This document shows positions 9,105 to 17,996 of a DNA stretch of 64,000 nucleotides, one piece after another. Position numbers and translations under genes: made by a program. Source of the stretch: JBMNFI01 sp050949225 (GTDB lineage Bacteria; Bacillota; Dehalobacteriia; UBA4068); contig JBMNFI010000001.1 in NCBI GenBank assembly GCA_050949225.1, forward strand, positions 496,001-560,000, read 5' to 3'. Position 1 is the first letter of the stretch. The number at the start of each line of letters is the position of its first letter. The notes beneath the pieces are model-generated. The model had not been told where the DNA came from, did not search any database, and saw only the letters and a program-made list of their open reading frames with translations.

Positions 9105-9449
9105 ATGGGATACGGAAAAATGAGTACGCCAATCAACATCATCTCAACCGATCCCATCAAAGATGCAGAGGGTTTCGTCACTAAAGGCGACAACATTATC
9201 GCTTCGGTTAAGGCCTATAAGGAAGTTCGCAACACCACCGCAAAATGGGAACGGATTATTGGGAACGCAGCGTTTTCAAGCGTAACAGCGATGTTTCGCT
9301 TCCGCAAAATTCCGGGCTTAACGGTCACGACTTCACACTTTATCTCCGAAGCTGATGGCCGCTATAACATTATTAACGCGGAAGATGTGCGTGGACGCGG
9401 AATGTATATCGAAGTGTTGGCGGAAAAATTGGAAGGGACGGTGAGATAA
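9105..9449 (+). CDS. Head closure / head-tail adaptor protein
   Basis: A 114-residue, mostly beta protein with the pattern of SPP1 gp16-type head closure proteins (VRNTTAKWERII, AMFRFRKIPGLTVTTSHFI, RYNIINAEDVRGRGMYIEVL). ATG 9105 follows GGGGTG at 9091-9096. ATG 9120 is an alternative. The stop overlaps the next gene as TAATG. The role as a plug between connector and tail is by family. Confidence 0.75.
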   Translation: MGYGKMSTPINIISTDPIKDAEGFVTKGDNIIASVKAYKEVRNTTAKWERIIGNAAFSSVTAMFRFRKIPGLTVTTSHFISEADGRYNIINAEDVRGRGMYIEVLAEKLEGTVR

Positions 9450-9883
9450 TGGCAAAAATCGAAATGAAAATGCCGGAGGAATTCCTCTTAAAACTCTCTC
9501 GCCTTGGCAATAAAACGGATGAAATTATCCCGAAAGTGCTGGAAGCAGGCGGTGAAGTCGTTCTTTCTAAGGCAAAAAGCAACCTCTTTTCCGTAGTCGG
9601 GCATGGCACGAAAACAAAGAGTCGTTCCACAGGTGAGTTGGAAGACTCTCTCGGTTTGTCGCCTGCGAAGCAGAAACGGGACGGCTCAGGCTGGGATATC
9701 AAAATTGGTTTTGCCGAGCCAAGAAGTGACGGCGACAGTAACGCCAAAATCGCTAATATTCTCGAATACGGTAAGCACGGTCAGCCGCCGAAACCCTTCT
9801 TAAGGCCAGCCCGAAGACAATCGAGGAATGCGGCTATTGAAGCGATGAAAGATAAACTTAAGCAGGAGGTGGAGCGCATATGA
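9449..9883 (+). CDS. HK97 gp10-like tail protein
   Basis: A 144-residue protein with the layout of HK97 gp10 family tail components: GGEVVLSKAKSNL in the first half, then GFAEPRSDGDSNAKIANILEYG and PPKPFLRPARRQS. The NILEYG...PFLRPA pattern is the family hallmark. It overlaps the next gene by ATGA. It likely takes part in joining tail to head. Confidence 0.8.
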   Translation: MAKIEMKMPEEFLLKLSRLGNKTDEIIPKVLEAGGEVVLSKAKSNLFSVVGHGTKTKSRSTGELEDSLGLSPAKQKRDGSGWDIKIGFAEPRSDGDSNAKIANILEYGKHGQPPKPFLRPARRQSRNAAIEAMKDKLKQEVERI

Positions 9884-10221
9884 GCATTTTGCAGGAACTG
9901 AACGCGCTGCTCTCTCCTCTACTACCGGTGGAAACGGGCATATTCAGCGGGGTTGCACCCAACGAGTACCTTGTTCTCACACCGATGACGGATGAGTTTG
10001 CCTTGTTCGGGGATAATACACCGCTTATTGATGTGTCCGAGGTGAGGATATCACTGTTTTCAGAAGGCAATTACATCAACCGGAAAAATCAGATTACTGT
10101 CGCCCTGCTTGGTGCGGCGTTTACGATAACAGATCGCCGCTACATCGGCTATGAGAACGATAGCGGCTATTATCATTACGCCATCGATGTGGCGAAAGAA
10201 TACGAAACGGAGGAAATTTAA
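9880..10221 (+). CDS. Tail completion / terminator-like protein
   Basis: A 113-residue protein located exactly where siphophages encode the tail terminator, between the gp10-like protein and the major tail protein. Visible segments are MSILQELNALLSPLLPVETG, YLVLTPMTDEFALFGDN and GYYHYAIDVAKEYE, similar to minor capsid/tail completion proteins of clostridial prophages. Function is inferred mainly from gene order. Confidence 0.65.
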   Translation: MSILQELNALLSPLLPVETGIFSGVAPNEYLVLTPMTDEFALFGDNTPLIDVSEVRISLFSEGNYINRKNQITVALLGAAFTITDRRYIGYENDSGYYHYAIDVAKEYETEEI

Positions 10222-10222
10222 C

Positions 10223-10822
10223 ATGGCTACAATTGGGCTTGATAAACTCTACTACGCAACAGTCACCGAAGCGCCTATTACGGGTCACGAGACCTACGGC
10301 ACTCCAGTAATGCTGGCCAAGGCAATCTCAGCTGAATTATCTATCGAACTTGCGGAAGCGACACTCTGGGCGGACGATGGTGCCGCTGAAATCATCAAGG
10401 AATTCAAAAACGGTAAGCTGACCCTTGGTGTGGATGACATAGGAAAAACCGTCGCCGCAAAGCTGACAGGAGCGACCATGGATGAAAACGGCGTTCTTAT
10501 TTCGGCTTCAGAAGACGGTGGTGACCCTGTCGCTATTGGATTCCGGGCAAAAAAGGCGAATGGTAAGTATCGCTACTTCTGGCTTTACCGCGTGAAGTTC
10601 GGCGTTCCGTCCACCAATCTCGCCACCAAGGGCGATAGCATCACCTTTTCCACACCGAGTATTGAAGGTACTGTTTCCCGCCGCAATAAACCGGACGGCA
10701 ATGATCGTCATCCTTGGAAAGCGGAAGTTAACGAAGATGATGTGGATGTGCTACCAGGTGTGATCAGCGGCTGGTATACGGAAGTGTACGAACCTGACTT
10801 TGACACGGTTTTGGAGGGGTAA
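10223..10822 (+). CDS. Major tail protein
   Basis: A 199-residue protein starting MATIGLDKLYYATVTEAP, the typical start of phi13-type major tail proteins, which stack as rings to form the tail tube. KANGKYRYFWLYRVKFGVPS and FSTPSIEGTVSRRNKPDG are further family-like stretches. ATG 10223 has GGAGG at 10209-10213. An upstream ATG at 10151 in the same frame lies inside the preceding gene and lacks a good ribosome site. Confidence 0.85.
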   Translation: MATIGLDKLYYATVTEAPITGHETYGTPVMLAKAISAELSIELAEATLWADDGAAEIIKEFKNGKLTLGVDDIGKTVAAKLTGATMDENGVLISASEDGGDPVAIGFRAKKANGKYRYFWLYRVKFGVPSTNLATKGDSITFSTPSIEGTVSRRNKPDGNDRHPWKAEVNEDDVDVLPGVISGWYTEVYEPDFDTVLEG

Positions 10823-10825
10823 TGC

Positions 10826-11212
10826 ATGGATAACGAACGAAGCGCCGTCATAAAAATCGGCGATGAAGATTATCAGTTGATTTTGTCCACCCGTGCTACA
10901 AAGGAAATCGCCAAACGCTACGGCGGGCTGGACAATTTGGGCGAAAAACTAATGAAGTCAGAAAACTTCGAGATGGCTCTGGACGAAATTATTTGGCTGA
11001 TTACGCTCCTTGCTAACCAGCCCATCCTCATCCACAACCTGCGCAACAAGGAAAAACCGAAAGATCTACTGACCGAGGAAGAAGTGGAATTGCTCACCTC
11101 ACCACTTGAACTGGCGGCGTATAAGTCTGCAATTACCGAGGCGATGTTCAAAGGGACGGCTCGTAACATCGAAAGCGAGGATGGCGAACCAAAAAACGCC
11201 GAGGTCGGGTAA
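10826..11212 (+). CDS. Tail assembly chaperone gpG (unshifted product)
   Basis: A 128-residue protein (RSAVIKIGDEDYQLILSTRA, TKEIAKRYGGLDN) in the position of lambda gpG, between the major tail protein and the tape measure. It probably coats the tape measure during tail assembly. Near its end the codons CCA AAA AAC (11189-11197) form a slippery site that leads to the extended product described separately. Without slippage translation ends at TAA 11210-11212. Confidence 0.8.
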   Translation: MDNERSAVIKIGDEDYQLILSTRATKEIAKRYGGLDNLGEKLMKSENFEMALDEIIWLITLLANQPILIHNLRNKEKPKDLLTEEEVELLTSPLELAAYKSAITEAMFKGTARNIESEDGEPKNAEVG

Positions 11213-11400
11213 GCGACGATGAGTTGTTTACCCGACTTTTATATTACGGTACGGTTCATCTGAATCGGTCCGAAGAGGAAACGTGGCTCACCCCGATTGG
11301 GCAATTGCTGGACTTGTGGGAATGCCATCGCCAGTTCCTCGGAATGACCAAACCAAAGTGCGAACTGTTTATTGAAGATGTCATACCTGATGGCATCTAA
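10826..11400 (+). CDS. Tail assembly chaperone gpGT, made by -1 frameshift
   Basis: A shift of one base back at A AAA AAC (11191-11197) moves ribosomes into a frame that is open from 11197 to TAA 11398-11400. It adds 67 codons (RRGRVSDDELFTRLLYYGTV, then HLNRSEEETWLTPIGQLLDL and onward) to 124 residues of gpG. The extension has no usable start codon of its own and contains the tryptophan-rich helical pattern expected of the T domain. It fills the otherwise empty gap before the tape measure. The arrangement is the classic G/GT arrangement. What is seen is the slippery heptamer in the correct phase and the open frame. The shift itself is inferred from other phages. Confidence 0.85.
11191..11197 (+). 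promoter_or_regulatory. -1 ribosomal frameshift slippery site
   Basis: AAAAAAC read as A AAA AAC in the gpG frame, matching the X XXY YYZ rule. It lies 13 bases before the gpG stop codon. A downstream stimulatory structure was not clearly identified. Confidence 0.85.
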
Positions 11401-11426
11401 TTTTTTTGAGGGAGGAGGTGTTTTAA

Positions 11427-13895
11427 GTGGCTGACAACTTTGGGTTGAAAATAGGTGTCGAGGGCGAGAAGGAATTTAAAAGCGCACTGCGTGATATAAA
11501 CCAATCCTTCAAAGTACTGGGTTCAGAAATGAAGCTGGTAACGAGCGAATTCGACAAACAGGACAAATCCATAGCCGCTACTGCTGCCCGTAACGAAGTC
11601 CTCAATAAAGCGATAGACGCCCAGAAGGACAAAATCTCCACCCTTGAAGCCGCTCTTCGAAACGCCTCCGACAGCTTTGGCGAAAATGATCGCCGCACTC
11701 AAAACTGGCAGATCGCCCTCAATAACGCCAACGCGGAACTGAACAACATGGAGCGCGAATTGGATGAATCAGCGGAAGAAGCCGACGACCTTGGTGAGGA
11801 ACTGGAAGACGCTGGCGACAGCGCCGAAAAATCCGGTGGAAAGTTCGAGAAGCTGGGCAGCATCCTCAAAGGCATTGGCGTGGCAATGGGCGCGGTGGCT
11901 GTTGCAGCCGGAGCCGCTGCCGTCAAACTTGGCAAAGAAGTCATATCCGCCTATGCGGACTACGAACAACTGGTCGGCGGTGTGGATACCCTCTTTGGTG
12001 AAGCGTCGCAGTCTGTTCAAGAGTATGCTGAAAATGCCTTCAAGACCGCCGGTATGTCCGCCAACGAATATATGGAAACCGTCACGGGCTTTTCAGCAAG
12101 TCTTATCCAGTCCCTCGGCGGCGATACCGCAAAAGCAGCGCAGGTTGCGGACATGGCTATTACGGATATGGCCGATAACGCCAATAAAATGGGTACGGAC
12201 ATCGCATCCATCCAAAATGCCTATCAGGGTTTCGCCAAGCAAAACTACACGATGCTCGATAATCTGAAGCTGGGCTATGGCGGCACAAAATCTGAAATGG
12301 AGCGACTCTTGGCTGATGCCGAAAAAATCTCCGGCATTAAATACGACCTCTCTTCATTTTCCGATTTGACGGAAGCGATCCATGTCATTCAGACCGAAAT
12401 GGGAATCACAGGAACGACCGCTTTGGAAGCCACGGAAACAATAGCTGGCTCTATGGCGGGGATGCAATCGGCTATAGGAAACTTGATGGCAGGGTTGGGT
12501 AATGCCAATGCTGATGTCGGACTTTTGATTAATAATGTGGTTGAAGCGTTCCAGAACGTCGTGAAAAACATTGTTCCAGTTATTGAGAATATCGTAAGGG
12601 CATTGCCGCCTGCCCTCGACGGGATACTACAGGCAATCGGTGATTTGCTTCCGACTCTGCTCTCTACGGTAGTCGATCTTTTCACACAGGTGCTGACAAC
12701 GATTTTAACGCTTTTGCCCGAACTCATCCCCGCCGCCGTGGATGCCGTTATGACCATTGTGGGTGCGCTGATTGATAATCTTCCATTACTTATTGATGCA
12801 GCGGTTCAATTAGTGGCCACTCTCGTTACAGGCATCGCCGATGCACTTCCACAGTTGATACCGGCGGCGGTGAACGCTGTGATCACAATCGTTCAAGGCT
12901 TGATGGAAAGCCTGCCTATGATACTTGATGCCGCCCTTCAACTGATTCTTGGACTGGCACAGGGAATCCTGGATGCACTGCCCCAATTGATCGCTGCTCT
13001 GCCCGCTATCATCCTCGGCATTGTAGATTTTATCATCGGGGCCATCCCGAAAATTATTGATGCAGGGATTCAGCTACTGGTGTCCTTAGTAGACGCCTTG
13101 CCTGAAATCATCACGGCAATTGTGGCGGCTATACCGCAAATTATCGAGGGTTTAATTACAGCGATCCTCGGCTCTATTCCCCAGCTTATTGACGCCGGGA
13201 TTCAGCTGTTAATATCGTTGGTTCAAAACCTGCCGCAGATTATAACTGCCATCGTGGCGGCGATACCACAGATCATCTCATCGCTTATTACAGCGATTAT
13301 CGGGAGCATCCCGCAGCTTGTGGGAGCGGGCATTCAGCTGTTCGTGGCGTTGATAAAGAACCTGCCAACCATCATCGTGGAAATCGTAAAAGCGATACCT
13401 CAGATTATTACGGCCATCGTGAAAGGCTTTACCGGTAACATCGGTAAAATCGTACAAGTCGGCAGCGACCTTATCAAGGGGCTGTGGCAGGGTATTTCGA
13501 GCGTCACCGATTGGATTTGGGGTAAAATCTCCGGCTTCTTTGGAGGGATCGTCGACGGTATTAAAAACTTCTTCGGTATCCGTTCTCCCTCCACCTTATT
13601 TGCCGGACTTGGCGAAAACATGGGTCAGGGCATCGGTGTGGGCTTCGAACGGGCGATGGATGAAGTCGCAGACGATATGCAGAACGCTATCCCCGCCGCT
13701 TTTGATACGCCCGGCATAAACATGGGTGATGTGACAGGAAGTCATGGCGGCTTTGCGGTATCAGGCATGCCTTCTCTCATCAACATACAGCAGATGATTG
13801 TCCGCAGCGAGGACGACATACGCAGAATATCACAGGAACTGTACAACCTGATGCAAACCGGCTCGCGGGCGCAGGGGCGGTTTAGCCCGGCATAA
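11427..13895 (+). CDS. Tail tape measure protein
   Basis: An 822-residue protein that sets tail length and is ejected with the DNA. Residues about 1-150 are charged and coiled-coil-like (NAELNNMERELDESAEEADD). A glycine/alanine membrane-like segment follows (GIGVAMGAVAVAAGAAAVKL). Residues about 370-700 are a long run of hydrophobic repeats with the recurring pattern LPQ(I/L)I...AIPQII...AGIQLL. The C-terminus has IRSPSTLFAGLGENMGQGI, usual in tape measures. The start is GTG 11427 with GGAGGAGGTG at 11411-11420. Confidence 0.92.
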   Translation: MADNFGLKIGVEGEKEFKSALRDINQSFKVLGSEMKLVTSEFDKQDKSIAATAARNEVLNKAIDAQKDKISTLEAALRNASDSFGENDRRTQNWQIALNNANAELNNMERELDESAEEADDLGEELEDAGDSAEKSGGKFEKLGSILKGIGVAMGAVAVAAGAAAVKLGKEVISAYADYEQLVGGVDTLFGEASQSVQEYAENAFKTAGMSANEYMETVTGFSASLIQSLGGDTAKAAQVADMAITDMADNANKMGTDIASIQNAYQGFAKQNYTMLDNLKLGYGGTKSEMERLLADAEKISGIKYDLSSFSDLTEAIHVIQTEMGITGTTALEATETIAGSMAGMQSAIGNLMAGLGNANADVGLLINNVVEAFQNVVKNIVPVIENIVRALPPALDGILQAIGDLLPTLLSTVVDLFTQVLTTILTLLPELIPAAVDAVMTIVGALIDNLPLLIDAAVQLVATLVTGIADALPQLIPAAVNAVITIVQGLMESLPMILDAALQLILGLAQGILDALPQLIAALPAIILGIVDFIIGAIPKIIDAGIQLLVSLVDALPEIITAIVAAIPQIIEGLITAILGSIPQLIDAGIQLLISLVQNLPQIITAIVAAIPQIISSLITAIIGSIPQLVGAGIQLFVALIKNLPTIIVEIVKAIPQIITAIVKGFTGNIGKIVQVGSDLIKGLWQGISSVTDWIWGKISGFFGGIVDGIKNFFGIRSPSTLFAGLGENMGQGIGVGFERAMDEVADDMQNAIPAAFDTPGINMGDVTGSHGGFAVSGMPSLINIQQMIVRSEDDIRRISQELYNLMQTGSRAQGRFSPA

Positions 13896-13907
13896 GGAGG
13901 TGTTGGC

Positions 13908-14681
13908 GTGGGCTTTATTTTCAACGGAATCTCATCACAAAGCATGAACGTCAAGGCTCGGCTGACCTCTTGGCAGGCTTCGCCACCCTTGCGCAACTCC
14001 TTTGTTTCCATACCCGGCAAGCCCGGCGTGGCAGACTTTGGCAGTGATAGCGCAGAGCGGGTCATAACCGTTCGCTGTAATATCGCTCCAAAGCACAACC
14101 TCGCTTCATTGGTTGGAGTGTTAGACGGCCTTGCCGAGTGGCTGGACCCCGACAAAGGTCTGAAACAGCTTGTGCTTGACGATGTACCCGACCGCTATTT
14201 CACAGCGCGACTTCAGACGGAAGTGAACTGTGAACGGCTTATTCGCTCAGCGGGTGCATTTGACTTGAACTTCGTCTGCCCCGACCCACATGCTTACGCT
14301 TTGACGGACGAGGGTTTTACGCTAACCCAAGCAGGCGCGAATGCGGTCACGAGGAGTAAAGGCAATACAGACTCTTTGCCTGTCTTCCTTTTGAAAGGCA
14401 CCATTCCATCAGGGGCATCAACCTATGTGTCGTTGAAAACAAATGACGAAGAACTTCGCGTTATCGGTGCGCTGGCTGCCGGGGAAACCCTTGTCATCGA
14501 CAGCGGTTTGGTTACTGCCAAGGTGGTAGACGGCACGGGCGAAACGCTCCGAAATGGTCTGCCGCTGCTTCAAGAGTTGAACTTTCCAATTCTTCGCAAA
14601 GGAGCGAACAGCGTAACCATTACGGCAATCGGTGCGACCTTTACAGAACTGCAAATACAGGCGAAGAGCCGTTGGAGGTGA
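13908..14681 (+). CDS. Distal tail protein (Dit)
   Basis: A 257-residue protein with the Dit pattern: MGFIFNGISSQSMNVKA at the start (an N-terminal segment about 'native' tail coordinates), RNSFVSIPGKPG, ERVITVRCNI, and FDLNFVCPDPHAY closing the N-terminal domain. The second half is a beta-rich domain (LPVFLLKGTIPSGASTYVSL). Dit forms the hub joining the tail tube to the baseplate. The start is GTG 13908 behind AAGGAGGTG at 13894-13902. Confidence 0.85.
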   Translation: MGFIFNGISSQSMNVKARLTSWQASPPLRNSFVSIPGKPGVADFGSDSAERVITVRCNIAPKHNLASLVGVLDGLAEWLDPDKGLKQLVLDDVPDRYFTARLQTEVNCERLIRSAGAFDLNFVCPDPHAYALTDEGFTLTQAGANAVTRSKGNTDSLPVFLLKGTIPSGASTYVSLKTNDEELRVIGALAAGETLVIDSGLVTAKVVDGTGETLRNGLPLLQELNFPILRKGANSVTITAIGATFTELQIQAKSRWR

Positions 14682-14685
14682 GGAC

Positions 14686-17205
14686 ATGGCGGTAAAATCC
14701 ATATTGACTTCTCAAACAGACTTTACAGGCGAGATCCCTGTAACCGAAAAAACTTCCGCACTCTGGCGTTTCAACGAATCCACGCCGGACAGCGATACCC
14801 GCCTTACAGACTCCTCCGGCAACGGACGACATTTTACTGTCTCCGGCTGGAGCGGCACAACAGCCTCTTTACTAAACGGCAGGTTTGGGCGGTATTTTCG
14901 CATAAACATCAACAACCCAACCACAGAAAAGACGCACCTTGTCGCCACCAACGACGGTACATTCTTTTCTGATCTCGGTGATAAAATTGCCGTCGGCGGT
15001 TGGGTAAATCCGACCACCTATTCTGTCGGGCAGAACTTCATTCCGCTTTTCAATACAAGGCAAGGACCCGGTCAGCCAATTTTATATATTTCCCTCTATC
15101 AAGGGCGGCCGCGAATGATGCTCTATAATTCGGCGGGCACGCTTATCCTTGACCAAACCGAAACACCTGGATTCAACATGGTCAATGGTGGTTGGTATTT
15201 CCTCTCTGCCATCATAAATGCGACGGACAAAACATCTCAGATAGTTCTGTGCAACCGTGCCGACGGTGTAGTGTGGACAGCCCCCTTGCGGACATTTACT
15301 GGTACATTGAATCCATCCTGTATAGCAGATATCGTCATGGGAATGCACGCAAATCAGTATTACTACGCAGGTGGCTTGGACGAGTGGTTCTTTGAAACAG
15401 ACAGCGACTTAACTATTGATGATTTGATTCACTATTTCCGTCAGGCGATGCTTGCCAATGGCGGAGATACTTCGGGTAACGTGGATGCGCTAACTGAGCC
15501 GGGAGCTGTTACCCTACGGAAAGGAATTGATAATCTCTACCCCGAAAGCGGCCAACTGACGACGATTGCTGCCGAATGCAACCTTGCCGGGAGCGGTCGG
15601 GTATCGGCAACAAGCGAATACACGGCGGGCGTCACGTCCATTTCACTGATAGAAACATCAACCTCAGATGATTTACAGGACTGGTCGGCATGGCAGACAG
15701 TTGGCACGAACGGCGAACTGTCCTCACCGAATCGCTCATATATCCGTTACAGGGTAACGCTCAGCACCAGCGATACGACGGTCACGCCAAAGCTGCTCGA
15801 TATCACACTTCATGATATCCCCAAATCTCCGTATGAGAAACTGGGTTTTGCCCGCCCCGTGGTTTTGGACGGGAACGGAGCATGGGAAACGGTTCTGGAG
15901 AATGCTTACGACATCATTGTTACGGGCGAGATCAACGGAGCGGACACCTTGGAATTTAAGCTGCCCTACAGTGACCCGAAGCGGGCGACGCTTGACAACG
16001 AGAAGCAGGTGCAGATCGCTGAGGATGTTTACCGCATACGGACAATGACGGATGAAAAAGGTTCGGATGGCAACAGCATACTCACAACGGTCTATGCTGA
16101 AGCGGCATTCTATGACCTGACTTTTTCTGCAGAAAAACAACCGATTGAATTCAACGCCGACCTGCCCGCTGCCCCGATGGCGTTTGCGCTTGCGGGCACA
16201 GGCTGGGAAGTCGGCACGGTAAATGTGATCACCCTTCGAACATGGGAATGCCAAGAAAAGAACGCACTCTCCATCCTGCGGATGGTGCAGAACATCCATG
16301 GTGGCGATTTGGTATTCCACAGCCGGGACAGGCGAGTGGACTTACTGACATTCAGCGGGACAGACAGCGGTGCGCTCTTTGCCTACCGCAAAAACTTGAC
16401 GGGGATTAAGCGTGTAGTCGATACTCGATCCCTTGTTACGCGACTCTACGCCATCGGTAAAGACGGCATGACCTTTAGTGCCATTAACGGCGGCAAGGAA
16501 TATCTGGAGGACTTAACCTATTCAAGCGAGGTGCGGGTAGCGACACTCGACTGCTCCAGTTTTACGAACCCCTATCAGATGCTTGAATTTACCAATATGC
16601 GGCTTGCTGAGTACGCAAAGCCCCGCGTTTCCTATGTCCTCTCGGCGATGGATTTGTCCGTATTGACAGGCTATGAACACGAGCGCTGGAATTTGGGTGA
16701 TATTGTAACCGTTGACGACAGGGATTTGAATCTGACCATTAAAACACGAATTATACGCCGCCAGTATAACCTTCAAGAGCCGTGGAAAACCGTATTGGAA
16801 CTCTCCACAAAACTCAGAGAACTTGGCGATTCCTCATCAGCAACGATTGCCGACCAGTTCGACCAAAGCAATCTCATCGGGCAGGAAATCAAGGATATGG
16901 TACCGTTCAACCATCTGCGAAACAGCAGAGCCGATGATGGCTTCGCCTATTGGCAAAATAGCGGCTTTGTAGTGGATACTGAAAACGGTGTATCCGGTAC
17001 AGCTTCCTTTAAGGCAGTTGGTGTGGCGGATATGACCAAAAGCATGGCGCAAACAGTCTATCCAGCATCAAGACGTAACTACACTATTTCGGCTCAAATC
17101 GGCTCAGATAATCTGAACAAGGGTGCAAATGGACAGGTCGGTATCGAGGTAGTATTTGAATACGAGGACGGGACGACCGAAACACGATTTATTGATTTGT
17201 ATTGA
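14686..17205 (+). CDS. Tail endopeptidase-type protein with LamG domain
   Basis: An 839-residue baseplate protein with three parts. Residues about 15-210 look like a LamG/concanavalin-type sugar-binding module (SALWRFNESTPDS, GKIAVGGWVNPT-type strand pattern, GGLDEWFFETDSDLTIDDL). Residues about 390-720 match the prophage tail endopeptidase / Tal hub layout (FARPVVLDGNGAWETVLENA, EFKLPYSDPKR, WNLGDIVTVDDRDL). The last 100 or so residues form another beta-rich module. ATG 14686 has GGAGGTG at 14674-14680, so an in-frame start at 14632 is not preferred. Peptidase activity cannot be proved from the sequence. Insertion of a carbohydrate-binding domain suggests host surface recognition. Confidence 0.8.
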   Translation: MAVKSILTSQTDFTGEIPVTEKTSALWRFNESTPDSDTRLTDSSGNGRHFTVSGWSGTTASLLNGRFGRYFRININNPTTEKTHLVATNDGTFFSDLGDKIAVGGWVNPTTYSVGQNFIPLFNTRQGPGQPILYISLYQGRPRMMLYNSAGTLILDQTETPGFNMVNGGWYFLSAIINATDKTSQIVLCNRADGVVWTAPLRTFTGTLNPSCIADIVMGMHANQYYYAGGLDEWFFETDSDLTIDDLIHYFRQAMLANGGDTSGNVDALTEPGAVTLRKGIDNLYPESGQLTTIAAECNLAGSGRVSATSEYTAGVTSISLIETSTSDDLQDWSAWQTVGTNGELSSPNRSYIRYRVTLSTSDTTVTPKLLDITLHDIPKSPYEKLGFARPVVLDGNGAWETVLENAYDIIVTGEINGADTLEFKLPYSDPKRATLDNEKQVQIAEDVYRIRTMTDEKGSDGNSILTTVYAEAAFYDLTFSAEKQPIEFNADLPAAPMAFALAGTGWEVGTVNVITLRTWECQEKNALSILRMVQNIHGGDLVFHSRDRRVDLLTFSGTDSGALFAYRKNLTGIKRVVDTRSLVTRLYAIGKDGMTFSAINGGKEYLEDLTYSSEVRVATLDCSSFTNPYQMLEFTNMRLAEYAKPRVSYVLSAMDLSVLTGYEHERWNLGDIVTVDDRDLNLTIKTRIIRRQYNLQEPWKTVLELSTKLRELGDSSSATIADQFDQSNLIGQEIKDMVPFNHLRNSRADDGFAYWQNSGFVVDTENGVSGTASFKAVGVADMTKSMAQTVYPASRRNYTISAQIGSDNLNKGANGQVGIEVVFEYEDGTTETRFIDLY

Positions 17206-17222
17206 GAGGGCGGTGATTTCAC

Positions 17223-17417
17223 ATGGTATCTTTTCAACAAGTGGCGCGAGACGCTTCACCCAAAGGCTACGGCAGGCTGCGCTCCATCACCATCCGTCTT
17301 GTTATACAGAACTGTACTGGAGAGGTGTTCTTCACTGATCTAATGTTGCAAGCAGGTATCGTCGCCACAGGCTGGGTCGGCCACGTCTGTGAAATTCAGT
17401 GGACACTCGATGGGTAG
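17223..17417 (+). CDS. Small baseplate-associated protein A
   Basis: A 64-residue protein (MVSFQQVARDASPKGYG) containing NCTGEVFFTDLMLQAG. The next gene holds DCTGEIYYTDLQLQEG at a similar place, so the two are probably related. Short proteins like this follow the tail endopeptidase gene in some clostridial prophages. It ends in GWVGHVCEIQWTLDG. No catalytic motif is visible. GGGCGGTGA lies upstream of ATG 17223. Confidence 0.55.
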   Translation: MVSFQQVARDASPKGYGRLRSITIRLVIQNCTGEVFFTDLMLQAGIVATGWVGHVCEIQWTLDG

Positions 17418-17426
17418 GTGGAGCTT

Positions 17427-17996
17427 ATGATCATCAACAACTTTATCCGCTTTGCAGAGGTAATAAAACTCAAAGAGGAAAAACGAATCGTGAGCGTAAC
17501 CCTCCGTCCTCTCATTGCCGATTGCACAGGCGAGATTTACTACACCGACCTTCAACTTCAGGAGGGCGACAAACTGACAGGCTATACACCGCACACCTCG
17601 ACCATGCTTCAAGGTAGCGGGAATGCCCCTCGCTACCAAAATGCCGTGGTGCGTGGCGGCGCGACCCTCGTCCTCTTCAACACCGGGGAAACCTCGGCGG
17701 GTCTTGACTTATATATCTATCCTAAACAGCCAATGGCGGCGGGAAGCATTGAAATTTCACAAGGTATGGGTTCGCATAAGTGCAAATTTACATCGGCGGT
17801 AAATGCGGGTGATGAATTTGCCTTGAAAGCTGTGTCAAGGGAATGTCTGCGAAATGGCAATCCCACGCCAAAGGATGGATTTTACCAATATACCGCCGCT
17901 TACGACAGCAAGCACCACGTGAAGCTGGAAAGCGGCAAATCAGCGAGGGTCTACCTCGAATATGTAGAAATGATGGAAGGAGATCCGCGTCTATGA
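17427..17996 (+). CDS. Baseplate-associated protein B
   Basis: A 189-residue protein. Residues about 20-55 share the CTGE-(F/Y)(F/Y)TDL-LQ motif with the 64-residue protein just upstream. The rest is beta-rich (AVVRGGATLVLFNTGETSAG, LDLYIYPKQPM). ATG 17427 follows GGTGGA at 17417-17422; a GTG at 17418 lies within that site. The stop overlaps the start of the following hydrolase gene (ATGA). Probably a structural part of the baseplate; function not established. Confidence 0.6.
   Translation: MIINNFIRFAEVIKLKEEKRIVSVTLRPLIADCTGEIYYTDLQLQEGDKLTGYTPHTSTMLQGSGNAPRYQNAVVRGGATLVLFNTGETSAGLDLYIYPKQPMAAGSIEISQGMGSHKCKFTSAVNAGDEFALKAVSRECLRNGNPTPKDGFYQYTAAYDSKHHVKLESGKSARVYLEYVEMMEGDPRL

Noticed and set aside
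15736..16320. 194-residue frame on the - strand inside the tail endopeptidase gene
   Set aside because: It is the antisense of a conserved tail gene and has no ribosome binding site.
17135..17230. Frameshift between the tail endopeptidase and the 64-residue protein
   Set aside because: The second gene has its own start and ribosome site and resembles the following gene rather than a continuation of the first.
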